From Liolophura sinensis (taxonomy: Eukaryota > Mollusca > Polyplacophora > Chitonida > Chitonidae): a DNA stretch of 64,000 nt. The translations under genes and the position numbers were made by a program. Under the pieces are notes generated by a model. It had not been told where the DNA came from. It made no database searches and saw nothing but the letters and a program-made list of their open reading frames with translations. The DNA lies in the NCBI RefSeq assembly GCF_032854445.1, contig NC_088300.1:15629570-15693569 (forward strand). The letters are read 5' to 3'. Shown here in pieces: positions 51,002-63,150 of the stretch; position 1 is the first letter of the stretch; each line of letters opens with the position of its first letter.

Positions 51002-54000
51002 CTATTTTTCGTCGAACAATTTGGATCCATAGCCGCTGTCCTTGGTTCTTCTGCCTTTAGGCTTCGTGTCCCTTGGGCACATAGTTGATGTGTTGTCCCC
51101 ATCAGATAGCGTGCTCAGATGTGCAGTGGAAGCGGTATTTGCAGTACCAGTCCTGCTGTCAGTGTGCAAGTAACACTCTTCATAAATCCCCTCGTCTTCG
51201 TTCTGTAACCCTGTAGCCCCAGGGGTAGAGCTTGATGTTGCACCATTGGCGGTATAAGAGGACGCGTCATCATAAATGTCTTCCTCATCTTTGAATTTTA
51301 ACCCGGTGATCACAGTGTTGGTGGTTGAGGGCAGGTGGTCCGTGGTGCTCGGAGGAGATGTTCCTCCCTTGGGTGTATCATCAGTAAACGTGGAGGGGAC
51401 AGAAAACGCCGTTTTGTGAGGAGAAACTGCAATGTCGCAAGTGCTGCTATCTGGAAAAGCGCCAGTGTCCACCCTTGATGTGTGGTTTTGTTCATAAAGA
51501 AAACTTTTGTCTGTGTGCTCTTGTGGCTCTTTTCTTTGATGCCATTGGTACTTTTTAACTTTATCTGATGCTCGTTCAAGTTCCAAATTCTCTAGTATTT
51601 GACGCAACATACGGAGTGAAATTTCCTTGCTGTAGGAGTTCTTTTTGCAAAGGCACTGGAAGAAGTACAACACACAGCGTGTAGGACTTCCTCCAAAACG
51701 CTCTCGTCTAAATTTTGGAATGGGTGTGCAGGCTGGCATCTTTATTTTTTCGGCCAGTTCCCATACTTTATTTGGAACGTCGTCTAGTAACACTGCCAAT
51801 TCTTCCACCATTTTTGTTGAGAACAGTGGCTGACAAAAGGGGTGTTCCACCATATCGACGTCTAACAGGGCACTCTCCACTGGAGACACATCACATGTAC
51901 GCTCGATCTGGAGAGACAAATATTGATTCGTACAGCGTGAAATTAATAAGTATGGTTCCCTCCCATTTTTAACTTAATATATATTTATTTAACTGGTGTT
52001 TTACGCCGTACTCCAGAATATTCATCTGAGGTGGCCAGCATTATGGTTGAAGGAAACCGGACCAGAGCCAGAGAAAACCAAAGACCATCCCAGCATGAGT
52101 TGAACATACACCCTGTACATGTAGATCAAAGGTGTTCATTCGTATTCCACCAACTTTTTAACGCCGTTTTGTCGGTAAAAATCTGTCCTTTACATGTGGG
52201 ATAGTTTTTTCACCGACAAAATCAAGTTATTTATTTCGGTACCGGTAACTCCAATTTCATCTCCCATGAAAGTCCTACATACTCAAGCACGGCATTAAAC
52301 CCAAAATGAAACATTAAATAATTCTTAACGCACTTATATTTACAGTAATGCGTTTGCAACAGCCTGATTACTTTGGGGAAGGTGTAGATGTAGAAGTTTT
52401 AGGACTAGACATAAAACTCGCTTCAGGTTAATTCTTTCGAACTTACGTGGATAGGTATCGGATCGCAAAGTAGAAAGCCACCTGACTTCAGTTCTAGGTT
52501 AAAGGTACATGGCTTGTCTCCTGTAAACCGGAGCAGGTAAGCGGTTCCATACTCGTCCTCATGGGTCAAACAAGAGTAGGAGATGTCCTGTGAGGTAGTA
52601 AACCGACCAATGCAACATATTCACAAATTTCAATGAAAGATCAGCTTACCAAAGCATATCACAATTCTGCATTTCTCTTGGTAAACTCTTCTGTATGGCA
52701 TACTTTGAAAAGAAAAAAAAACTTACATGAAAGTTTCTAAATATTTAGTATTTCACTTTACGAATCGATCTATTTAGCTAGCGGACAAAAACATGATTCA
52801 TTAGACATGCATTACATTCTCATGAAAGCATATTTATGGATAAATTTGTTACTTCTTGTATAACAAGAGATGGTCCAAGATACCCACAATATACATCATT
52901 TTTCCAATGCTTTTTTTTCCCCTGAAAGAAAAGCTGAAAAAGTATTGAATACCGTATTTAAAAAATTATATTAAGTTCCGATCATTATTTTTGTCCCATG
53001 AACGGAAACACTTACCCTGTAGTTGGTGAAGTCTAACGTCTTCAATCCGCGATCGCACCTCAGTTCCAACCGAAGTGGTTGATTGTCCAGGGGAATGTTA
53101 GTTTTTCTCCTCATCACACCATTCAAGCCTTTCTCACGTTTTGTGAGGGCCTGTAAGGCAGAAACAACCAAAATAAGCGGTTATTACTTAGCCGCGTTCA
53201 AGGCAAAATGAATTAAACTGTTGTTGCTATATGCTACACAGTGATGTTGGTATTGCATTAAAGAATAAAAGGTGTAATCCAATTATATGCCGACTGAGCA
53301 ACGGCTGTAGATCATAGAACCACGGTTTCTTCAAAAGTTCTGTATTTGACAATTGTGCATCTGTTGTTAACAGTTGGAACCTCGTGCCCATTGTGGTGAT
53401 GGGACATGAAAACTACAGTTCCAGCTTCTAAGTGTTTTATTCGCTGCACAAACCTATCTACTTCACCCTAAGCTTGTCAATGCTTTTCACTCAATACGCG
53501 TGCGGATGGTCCAGTGTAACAGGTCTAACGATCATGCAATATATACATGGGATTAAGATAGATGTCTGTCTTAATCCCAGCACACTAAGACGGTTACATA
53601 TCCGTACACTAGCTGTAGGCTTTTTTGCCAGGGTGTTGCAGCCCTCTTCTAAAACTTGCACCATGCTCTTTTTGCCAGACACACTGATATTAGATAGACA
53701 GGGGAAATTGCCACCCAACCTCTTTTTTTTTCAGGAATCTAGGTAATGATTAGTGGAAATATCAGATAGTGTATTATAATATATCTGACAATGCTACTTG
53801 ACGTGGTATCCGTGAGAGTTCGTGTGACGTGTGTTAGTCTGTGTTCACAAATATGTCTTGCTAAAACTTGTAAATCATGGTCCTAATGTTAGCTCTGAAA
53901 TCGTTTAGCCATGTTTCCAGCTGAGCTTCCACGTTAACTGCCTGCGCAGTCCTTAAAGCGTTAAAGCTGCGATGAACACAGAATTACCTTAATACTGATT

Positions 54001-56291
54001 CCATAGGTCTATCAGCTCAATATGGAGCAATACTTCGCAATTAACATTCGCCTAATGTTGCAATTAACACAAATAAAACCGATCCACCCACTATAGGGCA
54101 GTGCAAGAACTTCCCAAACCACCATTATTGAATGGAAGACTGTAGATCTGAAGCCATTGCCACAAAGCGCCTTCTGGCTGACGTCAAAATTTAACATGTA
54201 ACTCCGTACAATGCTTTGTTTTTGGTGCTGGAAGTTTAAATCTTCAGATGTTTGTCTCAAGACAACATTGATGAGGGGGACAAAATTTTAATTTCCAAAG
54301 GCACAAAGCAAACTTTCAGATTGTATTTCAACTTCTGACTTAAAGGAGAAGAAAACTTAATAAAAGTATACTATGGGCTGAAAAGAGCACCTTTATTTCT
54401 ATCTGGTGTTGCCTGCTGCATAATTTTGCTTGTTCGTGTAATCTCGGAACCTACGTCAAACATTCCGGTTTCCCGATCGTCAAGCGGAAAACGAACTGTA
54501 GTGTTCGCTACCTTCCGGGAAGAAGAGGTCTACCGGAAATGAACTGCACTTCGGCGGTTTCCCACGGCAATTCTCCTCCTAACACAGAAGACTTCAGGAT
54601 TAGTTCTTAAGCAAAATGGAGTCCCCACGGCGGATTTTGGCACTTACTTTATTTATAATTTGTCACTTGAGGTACATATTAGAATTTTTATGGCATGCAC
54701 CTGCGAGGAAATGCATACTCTTTTCAATGGTATTTGTTAGATATTTAAATTTTCTTCTCCTTTAAGTCAGAAATGGCTTTGTGGAATCGGCCCCAGTATT
54801 TTTGAAGGCTAAGCTGGTGATAGTGATAAGAGTGGAACACATGCTGAATAAATCATGCCAAAAGACAATCTTCGTCAATGGTTACAATTTGTCCCGTACA
54901 GCAATGTATGGAAATTTGCCCTTATATACAACATAGCTAGTGCTTCGAGAAGCAGTAAAACCATGGAAGCCCAACCTTAGTGTATATAGGCCTATAGTTA
55001 TACATCTTAACCGAGAAAGAAGTGAAGATTCACGATTTCATCTAATAGCTGATATATTTATAATTGAAAAATAATAACAATTAAAGAATGAGCTGATGAT
55101 GAAACCGATTACTAGTAATACAAAATTTATCCGTATCCACATCCCTTTTTCTGTTCATTACCAGCATTATTCTAATTGTCATTGCAATAAAAGAACAGCT
55201 TAACCTGCTTCACATACTTCGTTGTCCTGGTCTTTAGTCAGGTAGACTCTGACCGACACGCCATCACCATCCGTGCCCTGCTGAACGAAGACGTGTAACC
55301 AGCGGAAACAAAACTGCCCCTGTGGTTTCAGCTCGTAATCCGAGAACGAGGAGGTTTCAATCATGGCGTCATCCCCAAGATGCAAACACTTGGCTGTTCC
55401 CGGATTCGTCATCCACTCAGAGTTCTCGTCTTCGCGGCGGATCACCGCTAGATCCTTGTCTTTGTCCGAATATATGGGAATTTTGAGATAGACACACTTG
55501 TTAAACTTTCTACCTGGAGGCCCTAGCTTGACCCTTGGGGAAATGCCACGTGTGTTCCAGTTCACGGCCATATATATCGGCTGAGCCTGATTAACAGCGC
55601 CCTCTGGAAGTATTAGATGAACCGAGTAGTTACCATTACCGCTCTTTATCTCCAAATGTCCGCCCTCAGCCCCTATCTCTTGCCCGACAAATCTTGGGTT
55701 GCTAAAGGTCCAGCCACTTTTTATTCGTGACATGAAATTCTTAATGTCTTTTTGGACCAGTTCGTCAAATGTAAGTCCCGCTTGGATTGGAGGTTCTTCA
55801 TGGTCAAGGTTTCGTCCAGGTGTATCAGTCCCTGGTTTGTCATGACGAGAGCTCTTTGGAGCCCCTGAAGACAGAAGCGGTCTGGATTTGTTTTTTGGCT
55901 TGACTGGGGGTTTGACTTTTGGCTTGCCGTTTGCTTGTTCATTGCTTTTAGGGCATACATCTTTCGTAGATGTTGGAGTCTGCATTTTCTGCTGTTCCCA
56001 GCGACTTACTTCTTCGTCAGTCGGTGAACCCGGCTTACTACCTAAACCGATGCCACTATCGAAATGTTCCGATGCTCCAGTTGTCAAATCTGGTCGGGGA
56101 AAACCATTACCTTTTTTATACTCATTTAAGCGGAAGGACATCTCACTATTACATTCCCCGTTAACAATGTGCGGGTGGGATTCCACTATGATGTGGCCAT
56201 AGCTGTGTTTTAGGGGTTCCTCAGCTGTAGTTGACTGTTGGATAAATTGACAGTCAAAACAGCATTCCTGACTCGGCATTTTGGATGACAT
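51002..56291 (-). CDS. ZU5-UPA-death domain protein, UNC5C-like (UNC5CL) type
   Basis: Four exons in phase: 55218-56291, 53016-53150, 52447-52587 and 51002-51907, giving 751 residues. An in-frame TAA two codons before the ATG closes the frame. Residues 1-190 are polar and Lys/Pro-rich with no signal peptide or membrane segment. A ZU5 domain begins near 205 (GAEGGHLEI, then YSVHLILPEGAV and QPIYMAVNW), followed by a UPA-like domain (about 328-455; GVSVRVYLTKD). A death domain lies at about 480-565, with VWELAEKIKM, RRERFGGSPTRCVLYFF and LRMLRQILENLEL. The 185-residue tail is Ser/Thr-rich with acidic tyrosine motifs DIYDDASSY and GIYEECYL. ZU5-UPA-DD is the module of UNC5 receptors, PIDD1, ankyrins and UNC5CL, the last acting in NF-kB/JNK signalling. 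With no ectodomain seen, UNC5CL is the nearest model. The first donor is AA-GTATGT, which keeps the frame. More 5' exons cannot be excluded. Confidence 0.85.
51978..52115 (-). repeat. SINE 3' half, inverted
   Basis: On plus it starts 'tatttatttaactggtgttt' and continues 'acgccgtactccagaatattc', the reverse complement of the common SINE tail. Part of the body follows, and the head is diverged or missing. It lies in the intron before the last exon of the ZU5-death gene. Confidence 0.8.
54333..54772. mobile_element. 440-bp foldback element holding a promoter-like core and a possible first exon
   Basis: The left end 'ttctgacttaaaggagaaga' is matched by its exact inverse at the right end. The inverted ends span about 28 bp with one mismatch. 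The core is GC-rich compared with its surroundings and holds three ETS-type cores (TTCCGG at 54463 and 54513, CCGGAA at 54533). At 54616 an ATG in good context (AAAATGG) opens MESPRRILALTLFIICHL and meets a donor-like AG-GTACAT at 54671. It lies in intron 1 of the ZU5-death gene, on the opposite strand. A non-autonomous DNA element that captured a host promoter and first exon is one reading; chance is another. Confidence 0.5.
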
Positions 56292-57130
56292 TGTTTATGT
56301 GTTCAGGGAGATGCTTATCGCACGGATGGTGATGCAATCTGAAACATATGATATCATAATTGATACTAATTGAATTTGATTACATGAAATTGTTGGTTAG
56401 TAGCTGTGATTTTCTGATATTATTAGCTCATACAATGTTTGTACAATAGTTTTGTTTTCAGTTTCACTCTGTGATCCGGGAAATAAAGTAATGTGAAACA
56501 TATATATGTACGTTCACATGCGTGTTCCATTCTTCTGACAAAATCAGGGCTTAAAAGCTTACGTTAAAATGTCCTATATGCCCTATCGTCTTCATGCGTC
56601 ATAACGTAAATCATGATCCGGGCACTGTACTTTACAATCTATCACTAAAATTTATTTATTTAGCACTGGTGCTTACCTGCCAGCAAATATTACACTGTTA
56701 TCATTCGCCATTGGGGTATGCGATACAAGTAAGGTAAGGTGAGTCATAAAAAATTCATTCGGCAAAACTGATTGACTGATTGATTGATTTATTGTTTAAA
56801 GAAGTCCTTCGGGCGTTGTCAGTCACTTATTGGCACAAGGTGCCCGAAAACAATGAGAGGAGGGGAGCTTGTCTAATCGAAGGACTCTTAATTGTTTATT
56901 GAGAACTACGGTTACATTGACATTGACGAGGTTTTTTTGTACAAATGTACAAATGTACAGTGTCTATAAGGCTTAGCCAGTACAGTATATCTATATAATA
57001 CCATTCTCCATAATTTGAAGAAATTTTGTTTATATCTTGGGGGCAGCTGGTGGTGTAATGGAAGGTGTGATTGGGCGACAAGCCCACACACGTGGGTAGG
57101 TATATAAAAACATACACACATAAATCCCCG
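56292..57130. other. Upstream flank of the ZU5-death gene
   Basis: No gene. The promoter or further 5' non-coding exons should lie here. At about 56770-56900 the minus strand reads as a repeat-like segment ending in (aatc)n-type bases ('aataaatcaatcaatcaatc'), which may be the 3' end of an old LINE. No TATA box was chosen. Confidence 0.35.
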
Positions 57131-57134
57131 CTCT

Positions 57135-57430
57135 GTATAGAACTAATCCATCTTCAGATAACCTTGATCTGATATTCATGCAGGAGACTATATTTACACC
57201 AAAATTCCAATGTTTCAGACATATTATCCCGCTGAATGGTTACAAGATACGCATTCAAATATTAGGGGTGGTGAATAGACTGGGAGATGTCCTTTTTAAT
57301 AAACTTGAAATTGTTGATTTCGGGGCATGCAACATTTATACACCCGAGAATAGGGCACAGATTGAAAAGGACCATCGAGTGACTGTAAAGATCTTACACT
57401 TTTGTCCATCAACTTGCCTGAGCTGAGGTT
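57135..57430 (+). mobile_element. Possible LINE endonuclease relic
   Basis: A frame reads DLIFMQETIF, then GYKIRIQ, then VLFNKLEIV and ACNIYTPENRAQ. The order and spacing resemble the apurinic endonuclease start of non-LTR retrotransposons (family pattern: I-F-L-Q-E-T, G-Y, G-V-x-I-L-F, x-N-I-Y-A-P-N). Much of the normal domain is missing and no reverse transcriptase follows. It is an old, short fragment if real. Confidence 0.3.
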
Positions 57431-58795
57431 CAGGTGCAAAGTAATAGCTTCCCGATCGTGATGTTACCTTTTAACATTTCTATAATGCTGAGCAAACAGG
57501 TACATGTACGCACAGAAGTTAGCTACGTCAGACAGCAATAGTCTCCACTGGTATTCCAAGAAACAATGATGTCATAAAAACTGGGCTATCTATAATGCGA
57601 CCTGCTTTATGAATTTTAGGAAATTTGCTGCCCAGTTTGAACGGTAATAGTTTTACGTGCCAGGTGCTATAGTTTGTGAAAGGTAACCATTTGGGCTATT
57701 CTAAAATAATAGCAAAAATTGAGCTGAATTTGCGCTGGTCGAATTTTGCCAAAACTTTCCTGCATAGCCTCTTTAGTTTTGTTTTAAAAAAATCACTAAT
57801 TTCGAGTTGAACTCCTTATGGTTGCGGTATTTAAATAATCCTACATAGGACATGAGGGCTACATACAGACCCTCAGTGACATTAAAGTCACCGAAGATCT
57901 GTAAAATCCTGACATCACTGTGGTATTTAAACATTTTTCTTTCGCTAACATGTTCTTTAATTATATTTTTATGCTCATCATCCGGTGAGCTATTCATGTC
58001 ATTGTTTTACATTTTCCTTCCGATATGTTATTCCAAACATTGTTCTATATGCCAACCTGCTTTTATCTAACAAATGAAATGGGTTTTAAAAGTCTTCCGA
58101 TCTGTCTCTAAAATCCCTGTGTACAAGTTTGCACATCCACAAAATACATGTACGTGTATCCCAGTGCACACATATTGCGCACCAATAATATACTTGTTAT
58201 TGCTGATGTCAAATGTTTTCCTTTGCTGACATATCGTTAACTTTTGTTCCACGTGTAATTCTAAGTGCTCTTTGAAGCCAGGATTGTGAATTTTGTATTG
58301 GAGACTTTCAGGAATACTTCCCCATTTTTGCCGAACCGCTGGTAGCTGTAATGGAAACTTGAACAGTGCGCGGTCACTAGATTTCTTGGTTTAGAACGTC
58401 TTCGCTTTGCATTAAACAAATTGCACAAACACAGCCTGTATACATAACTCCATACTTGGTTTGACCAAGATCTTGCATGCAGTGCAGGGTGACAGTTTTA
58501 ATGAATTTGACAAGTTCAATGTATCGATTGTGAAATACCAAGATGAAAGGTGTGGAATTATATGTAGAAAAAATAAAGCCAAGAATGAAAAGCATTTGAC
58601 GATAATGGACACAAACCTGTCCACAATTTCTGTTGTTTCAGTGTTCAGATATCCACAACAGAATGAAATGTAAAGCTTTCTCTCGTGACATATTAACAAA
58701 CTGTGTGCCATTCTGTACTTTCGACAGTTTGCTAAAATACATGTCGTATGGAACAACATATATTGTACATTCCCAAAGATGGGAGATCTGCTTTA

Positions 58796-58880
58796 TCTAT
58801 TTGATTGCTGTTTTACGCCGTACTCAAGAATTATTTCGGGCATACGTCGTTGGCCAGTATTATGGTTGGGCCTGTGAAAA
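58796..58880 (-). repeat. SINE 3' end fragment, inverted
   Basis: 'gctgttttacgccgtactca', 'agaattatttc' and 'ggccagtattatggt' are the reverse complement of the SINE tail and last body block. The head is absent. Confidence 0.65.
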
Positions 58881-61185
58881 AAAACAATGATAACATCAGA
58901 CACTTACCACACGGTGGACAATGGATCTAAAATTACCGATCTGCCAAGTGTGAGCTGTGCATATACAGGTCTTAATGAACTTCCCTGTGCTAGAAGTAAC
59001 CGTATATACATAAAACGGGGAATCCCCACCAGTTTTTATCCTGTACGTCTAGAGGTGAAAGGTCATGTTTTAAGCCGCCTTAACCCACTTCTTCGAATAG
59101 AAGGTTCTTTGACAATGAAAAAAGACTGATTGGTGGAAATTTAGTGGGCCTTTTGACAATAGAAAAAAAAAAATGTCTGGTAAATATCTGGCTCTGGAAC
59201 GATATTTAGATGTTAAGAATTATAATCGTCTTTTGTATATCATTTATAGATCGTTCAGAGGTCTTCTTTATCATTTTCTGCAGATATTTTACTTTGCTTT
59301 ATTGGTTTTCGGGTAATAAGTTATACTTTAGGTAGACACACATCGATGTTTCATGAATTATTTGCGGTAACAGTTTTACACTTGTGCTTTGGGGGTTACA
59401 CTTGGGGGTCATATAACATTAACTGATTACAGTCCCCTGGCAAGGGATTGGATTGAGATGAACAATATCACATGTTAATGAATGATAGGCTTATTTGCAG
59501 TATGCTTCAGTGTTGGGCCACTGTACATAAAAGTTGGAGTTAAGATGTGTATATGTTGTGGTATAACATGACGCGAGAGGGGATGAAATAGGTGAAATCA
59601 CGTACATAATACACAGCTCGATAGTGCTATATGTTTATATGAAGGAACGTGAGCAGGAAGCTGTACTTCACTTTCCTTACATAAGCATGTATACATATTG
59701 ACCAAGGTACAGTCAGTCGGGCTTTTACTGTGGCCGACATAAACTAGGTATATACTTACGGCATGGTGTAAGGCATGTGGAGGACAGCGCCGTACCCTTG
59801 TCTATGTCTATGCTAAGGTCTCCCACGAGGCTGGGTGTGAACTGAAGGATACACCCTCTTATTGTATACCGCGCTTCGATCGACACGGGTGTTCCTGGTT
59901 TTTACCTCTGTAGACGTTCTGAATAGCATTGCAGGAAAGTAATGTATTATGCTGTAAATCCTGACAGCCCATACGTCCGTACGTATGAGGCTACCGGCTG
60001 CCCTATATACTTTGTATGAGCCTAAGTAGATGTGCATATCAATGTAACACTGACGTAACGCCTGACATATCTCTGTAGGGCCCCTTTGCGGAAGACATTA
60101 GTTCATAAAGAAGAAATAAAAGCATCGAATGAAAAACATTTAAGCAACAACATTATACACTTTCAGGTGACATTAGTACTTACTCTTCTGGTTTTAAATC
60201 ACCCAGATATTTAATTTGTTTATTTCGCTATTTTTCATTTATAGCCTTCTATATAGCAGTCTGGTGGATAAAACCAGACTTTCCAGAATAAACTACCCAC
60301 CATTGGTACATGTAAGTATCCGCTTGGGGAAATTCACAAATCTGCAGTCTGTACACACTGTGACATCATGTCTGCGACTTTATTGTCCTAGGGCCGATGA
60401 GTCCCCCTACCATCCCCAACCCTGACTTTTAACATCTAAAGCATCCAATCATTTAAAGGTAATATATGCAGTAAAAGGATAGTATGGCCTAAGAAATTCT
60501 GTGAGGTATGAGATTCGCAAAACATACACGTAGGTATAACACATAGAAAAATACAAATTTTTTGTTTTCAATCAAACTCTTCAATCACAAATTGCTGTGG
60601 TCAGAGTGGAGTGCTGAAGTCAAAAATTTTAAACTTCGATAACGTAGCTTAATATCACATAAATTTAAATTTTGATATATTAAGGATGTTAAGGATGAAT
60701 GAACGAATTATTACGGCTTAACGTCACATCGGAAATATTTCAGCCGCATCGTTGAAAATACGAGGCTCAGTCCAACATAAATTTTGAATTTACATTTAAT
60801 TGTACCTATATGTTAACGTTTAACGAGAACAACCAAGCCGAAACCCCTTTCAGCCTTTCGTTGACAGAGCTCTAAGGTATTACCTTCACAAAATTTCGAG
60901 GCACCACCGTGGAGGAAATTAATAGCTACGGCACATGAGGAGTCTGAATATGTCAGCGTGACAACAGTGGCAATATTTCCCCGTTCCCAAGTGATTGTAT
61001 ACGCCGAAGTTATACCCATCAAACCAATAAGATTTGATCAGTAAGATACCCGGCAATAAGATCCAAAACCTGTCTTACTAAATGACATCCACCAAAGGGC
61101 AGAAAAAATGAAATAATAAAATTCCCAATATTAGTGATTAAAATAACTAAAAGTATATCGTCCTGAATCAGGAAATGCCAGTCGT
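58881..61185. other. Intergenic, no gene seen
   Basis: Short frames only, none with recognisable domains or splice context. AT-rich unique sequence with no assignable repeat. Confidence 0.5.
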
Positions 61186-61775
61186 GCATGGTCTGTATCC
61201 TGACGCCTACACCACAATATGGCCAGTATCCTGATGCCTAAACCACATTATGGCCTCTATCCTCATGTCAACACCACATTATGGCCTGTATCCTGATGCC
61301 TAAACCACATTATGGCCTCTATCCTCATGTCAACACCACATTATGGCGTGTATCCTCATGCCTACACCACATTATGGCCTCTATCCTGATGCCTACACCA
61401 CATTATGGCCTCTATCCTGATGCCTACACCACATTATGGCCTCTATCCTGATGCCTACACCACATTCACCACACTACATTATGTCCTGTATCCATATTTT
61501 GTCCTGTATCCCGATTCCTAGACTACATTATGTCCTCTATCCTGATGCCTACACCACATTTTGGCCTGTATCCTGATCCCTACATCACATTATGTCCTGT
61601 ATCCTGATGCCTACGCCACATTCTGCCCTGTATCCTGATGCCTACACCCCATTATGTCTAGTATCCTGATGTCTACATCACATACTGTCCTGTATCTTGA
61701 GGCCTACACCACATTAGGTCTTGTATCCTGATGCCTACACCACATTATATCTTGTATCCTGATGTCTCCTGCAGG
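61186..61775 (+). repeat. 31-bp minisatellite
   Basis: The unit 'ctatcctgatgcctacacca' plus 'cattatggcct' is repeated about 19 times with drift. The clearest 31-bp period is at 61381, 61412 and 61443. Variants exchange 'ctgtatcc' and 'ctctatcc', and there are small insertions near 61460-61500. Confidence 0.92.
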
Positions 61776-62170
61776 ACCCATATTTAACAAGGGTCGTAAG
61801 ACTTCAGTCAAAAATTCAAACATAAAAATATTTTTTCTGGGAAGTTTTAAATCTGTACACTTATTATTTGCCACAATCTGAGTTCTATCTTGTTCTGAAT
61901 TTGGCTTTTAAAGCACTTGTAATGTATGACTTGGGTCATAAAGTTGATTGATAAATATGAACCCATGGCCCATGTTTAACAAACGTCTTACGGCTTAAGC
62001 AAAACTTGAAACATAACAATATGTTTTGCTCTAGAAATTTTGAACGCTGATTCTTTACTCAAGAAGAGTGCAACCACCTTTTGAGTTCTTTTCTAAACAA
62101 GCGCTGAGTTTGGCTTTTTAAACACTTGTAATTTATGACTGAAGTCTTAAGTTTCATAATAACTACGAGC
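61776..62170 (+). repeat. Diverged ~195-bp direct duplication
   Basis: The segment from 'gacccatatttaacaagggt' (about 61777) to about 61970 recurs from 'ggcccatgtttaacaaacgt' to about 62165. Shared blocks include 'aacataa.aatat.tttt', 'gagttt(g)gctttttaa' and 'cacttgtaat.tatgac'. Downstream, to about 62720, a looser repeat marked by 'gatggtataaacctat' occurs at least twice, with a weaker third form. Confidence 0.6.
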
Positions 62171-62735
62171 CCAGCCAGAGTACATGTAGATTACACGTCA
62201 GTGATATGAACTAATAGAGTATCACGACGATAACTAATTCTGGCTTTTATAACCTTAACTTGTTAGAGGCCTCATGTAGATAGTATGGACCTATAAGTTG
62301 TCAAGAGACGACATTACTTTCGGGTTTGTATGAGCTTAACTATTTATTGAAGATATAGAACCTGTATGTGACGCAAAACATCAAGCGCTGACCTGTAAAA
62401 ACTTTTTGTTATTTGTTACATATATTTTCTGTCGATGGTATAAACCTATATGTACATATTTATGATGCCTGTTAATAACACCAGTTAAGTTTTGGAATGT
62501 ATAAGCTAAAGATGTTTCTTGTTATGTAGATTCCATGTCGATGGTATAAACCTATACATGAACGAATGGCTAGAGACAACGTCACGTTTCGGCACCTGCG
62601 TGCTTAACTTGTTTTTTGTAGATGCAGATTACATGTTGATGGTGTGAATCTATGTTATGCCCGCGCGACATTAATTTGTGGTTTCTATACAGTTGACGTT
62701 TTACTTTAATAAACTTCATTTTGCCAGTATGAACC

Positions 62736-62776
62736 CACGTGATGCCTTGACCACGTGAAGCCCAGCTTCTATATAA
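62736..62776 (+). promoter_or_regulatory. Orphan promoter-like cluster: two E-boxes and a TATA box
   Basis: CACGTG at 62736-62741 and again at 62752-62757 (16 bp apart), followed by TATATAAG at 62770-62777. A third CACGTG lies near 62850. Downstream to 64000 I find no coding exon, so the target, if any, is a non-coding or off-window transcript. Confidence 0.3.
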
Positions 62777-62865
62777 GCCAAGTAAAAATGAGGGTTAAAC
62801 TCTCAAAAAGCATTTGTACCCCACGTAGTCTTGTTTACGCTTTGCCTCATCACGTGTGTCTTCTC

Positions 62866-63150
62866 ACGGAACTATTTAATCAGCATTTATCCATAAAATT
62901 GTTCTCGGTTTTGGATAGAATCATGCTGTACATTCTCTAGATAAAGAGAATGCATGTGTATAAAGTATTGTTTGAGACAAAGGTTGGAATGGATTCTCTG
63001 TGTTTTCTGACATCATTTCCTGCCTCATCACCGTGACCCCAGTGACCTCAGCTTTGTTCAAGATTTCTGTACAAGATGTGCTAGTGGTGACAATGATGTA
63101 AAGCGAAAGGTGGAGAGCGACGCACGCGCTGTGAGGAGTATGGCCAAGTA
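62866..63150. mobile_element. Second copy of the SELENON-intron foldback family, one arm missing
   Basis: The reverse complement of about 17565-17860 aligns along this stretch, with shared blocks 'gaactatttaatcagcat', 'catgtgtataaagtatt', 'catcaccgtgaccccagtga' and 'tgatgtaaagcgaaagg'. The arm that should pair with the right end is not found on the left, so this copy is truncated or rearranged. Confidence 0.7.

Noticed and set aside
55200-55217. Ending exon 1 of the ZU5-death gene at the later donor-like GTTAAG
   Set aside because: It would shift the frame into exon 2 and stop at once. The AA-GTATGT donor at 55217 keeps phase and restores the UPA domain.
57773-57997. Minus-strand frame with 'IFGDFN' as a LINE endonuclease piece
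   Set aside because: A single short motif with no neighbouring family blocks, and opposite in strand to the weak LINE relic at 57135-57430. Likely chance.
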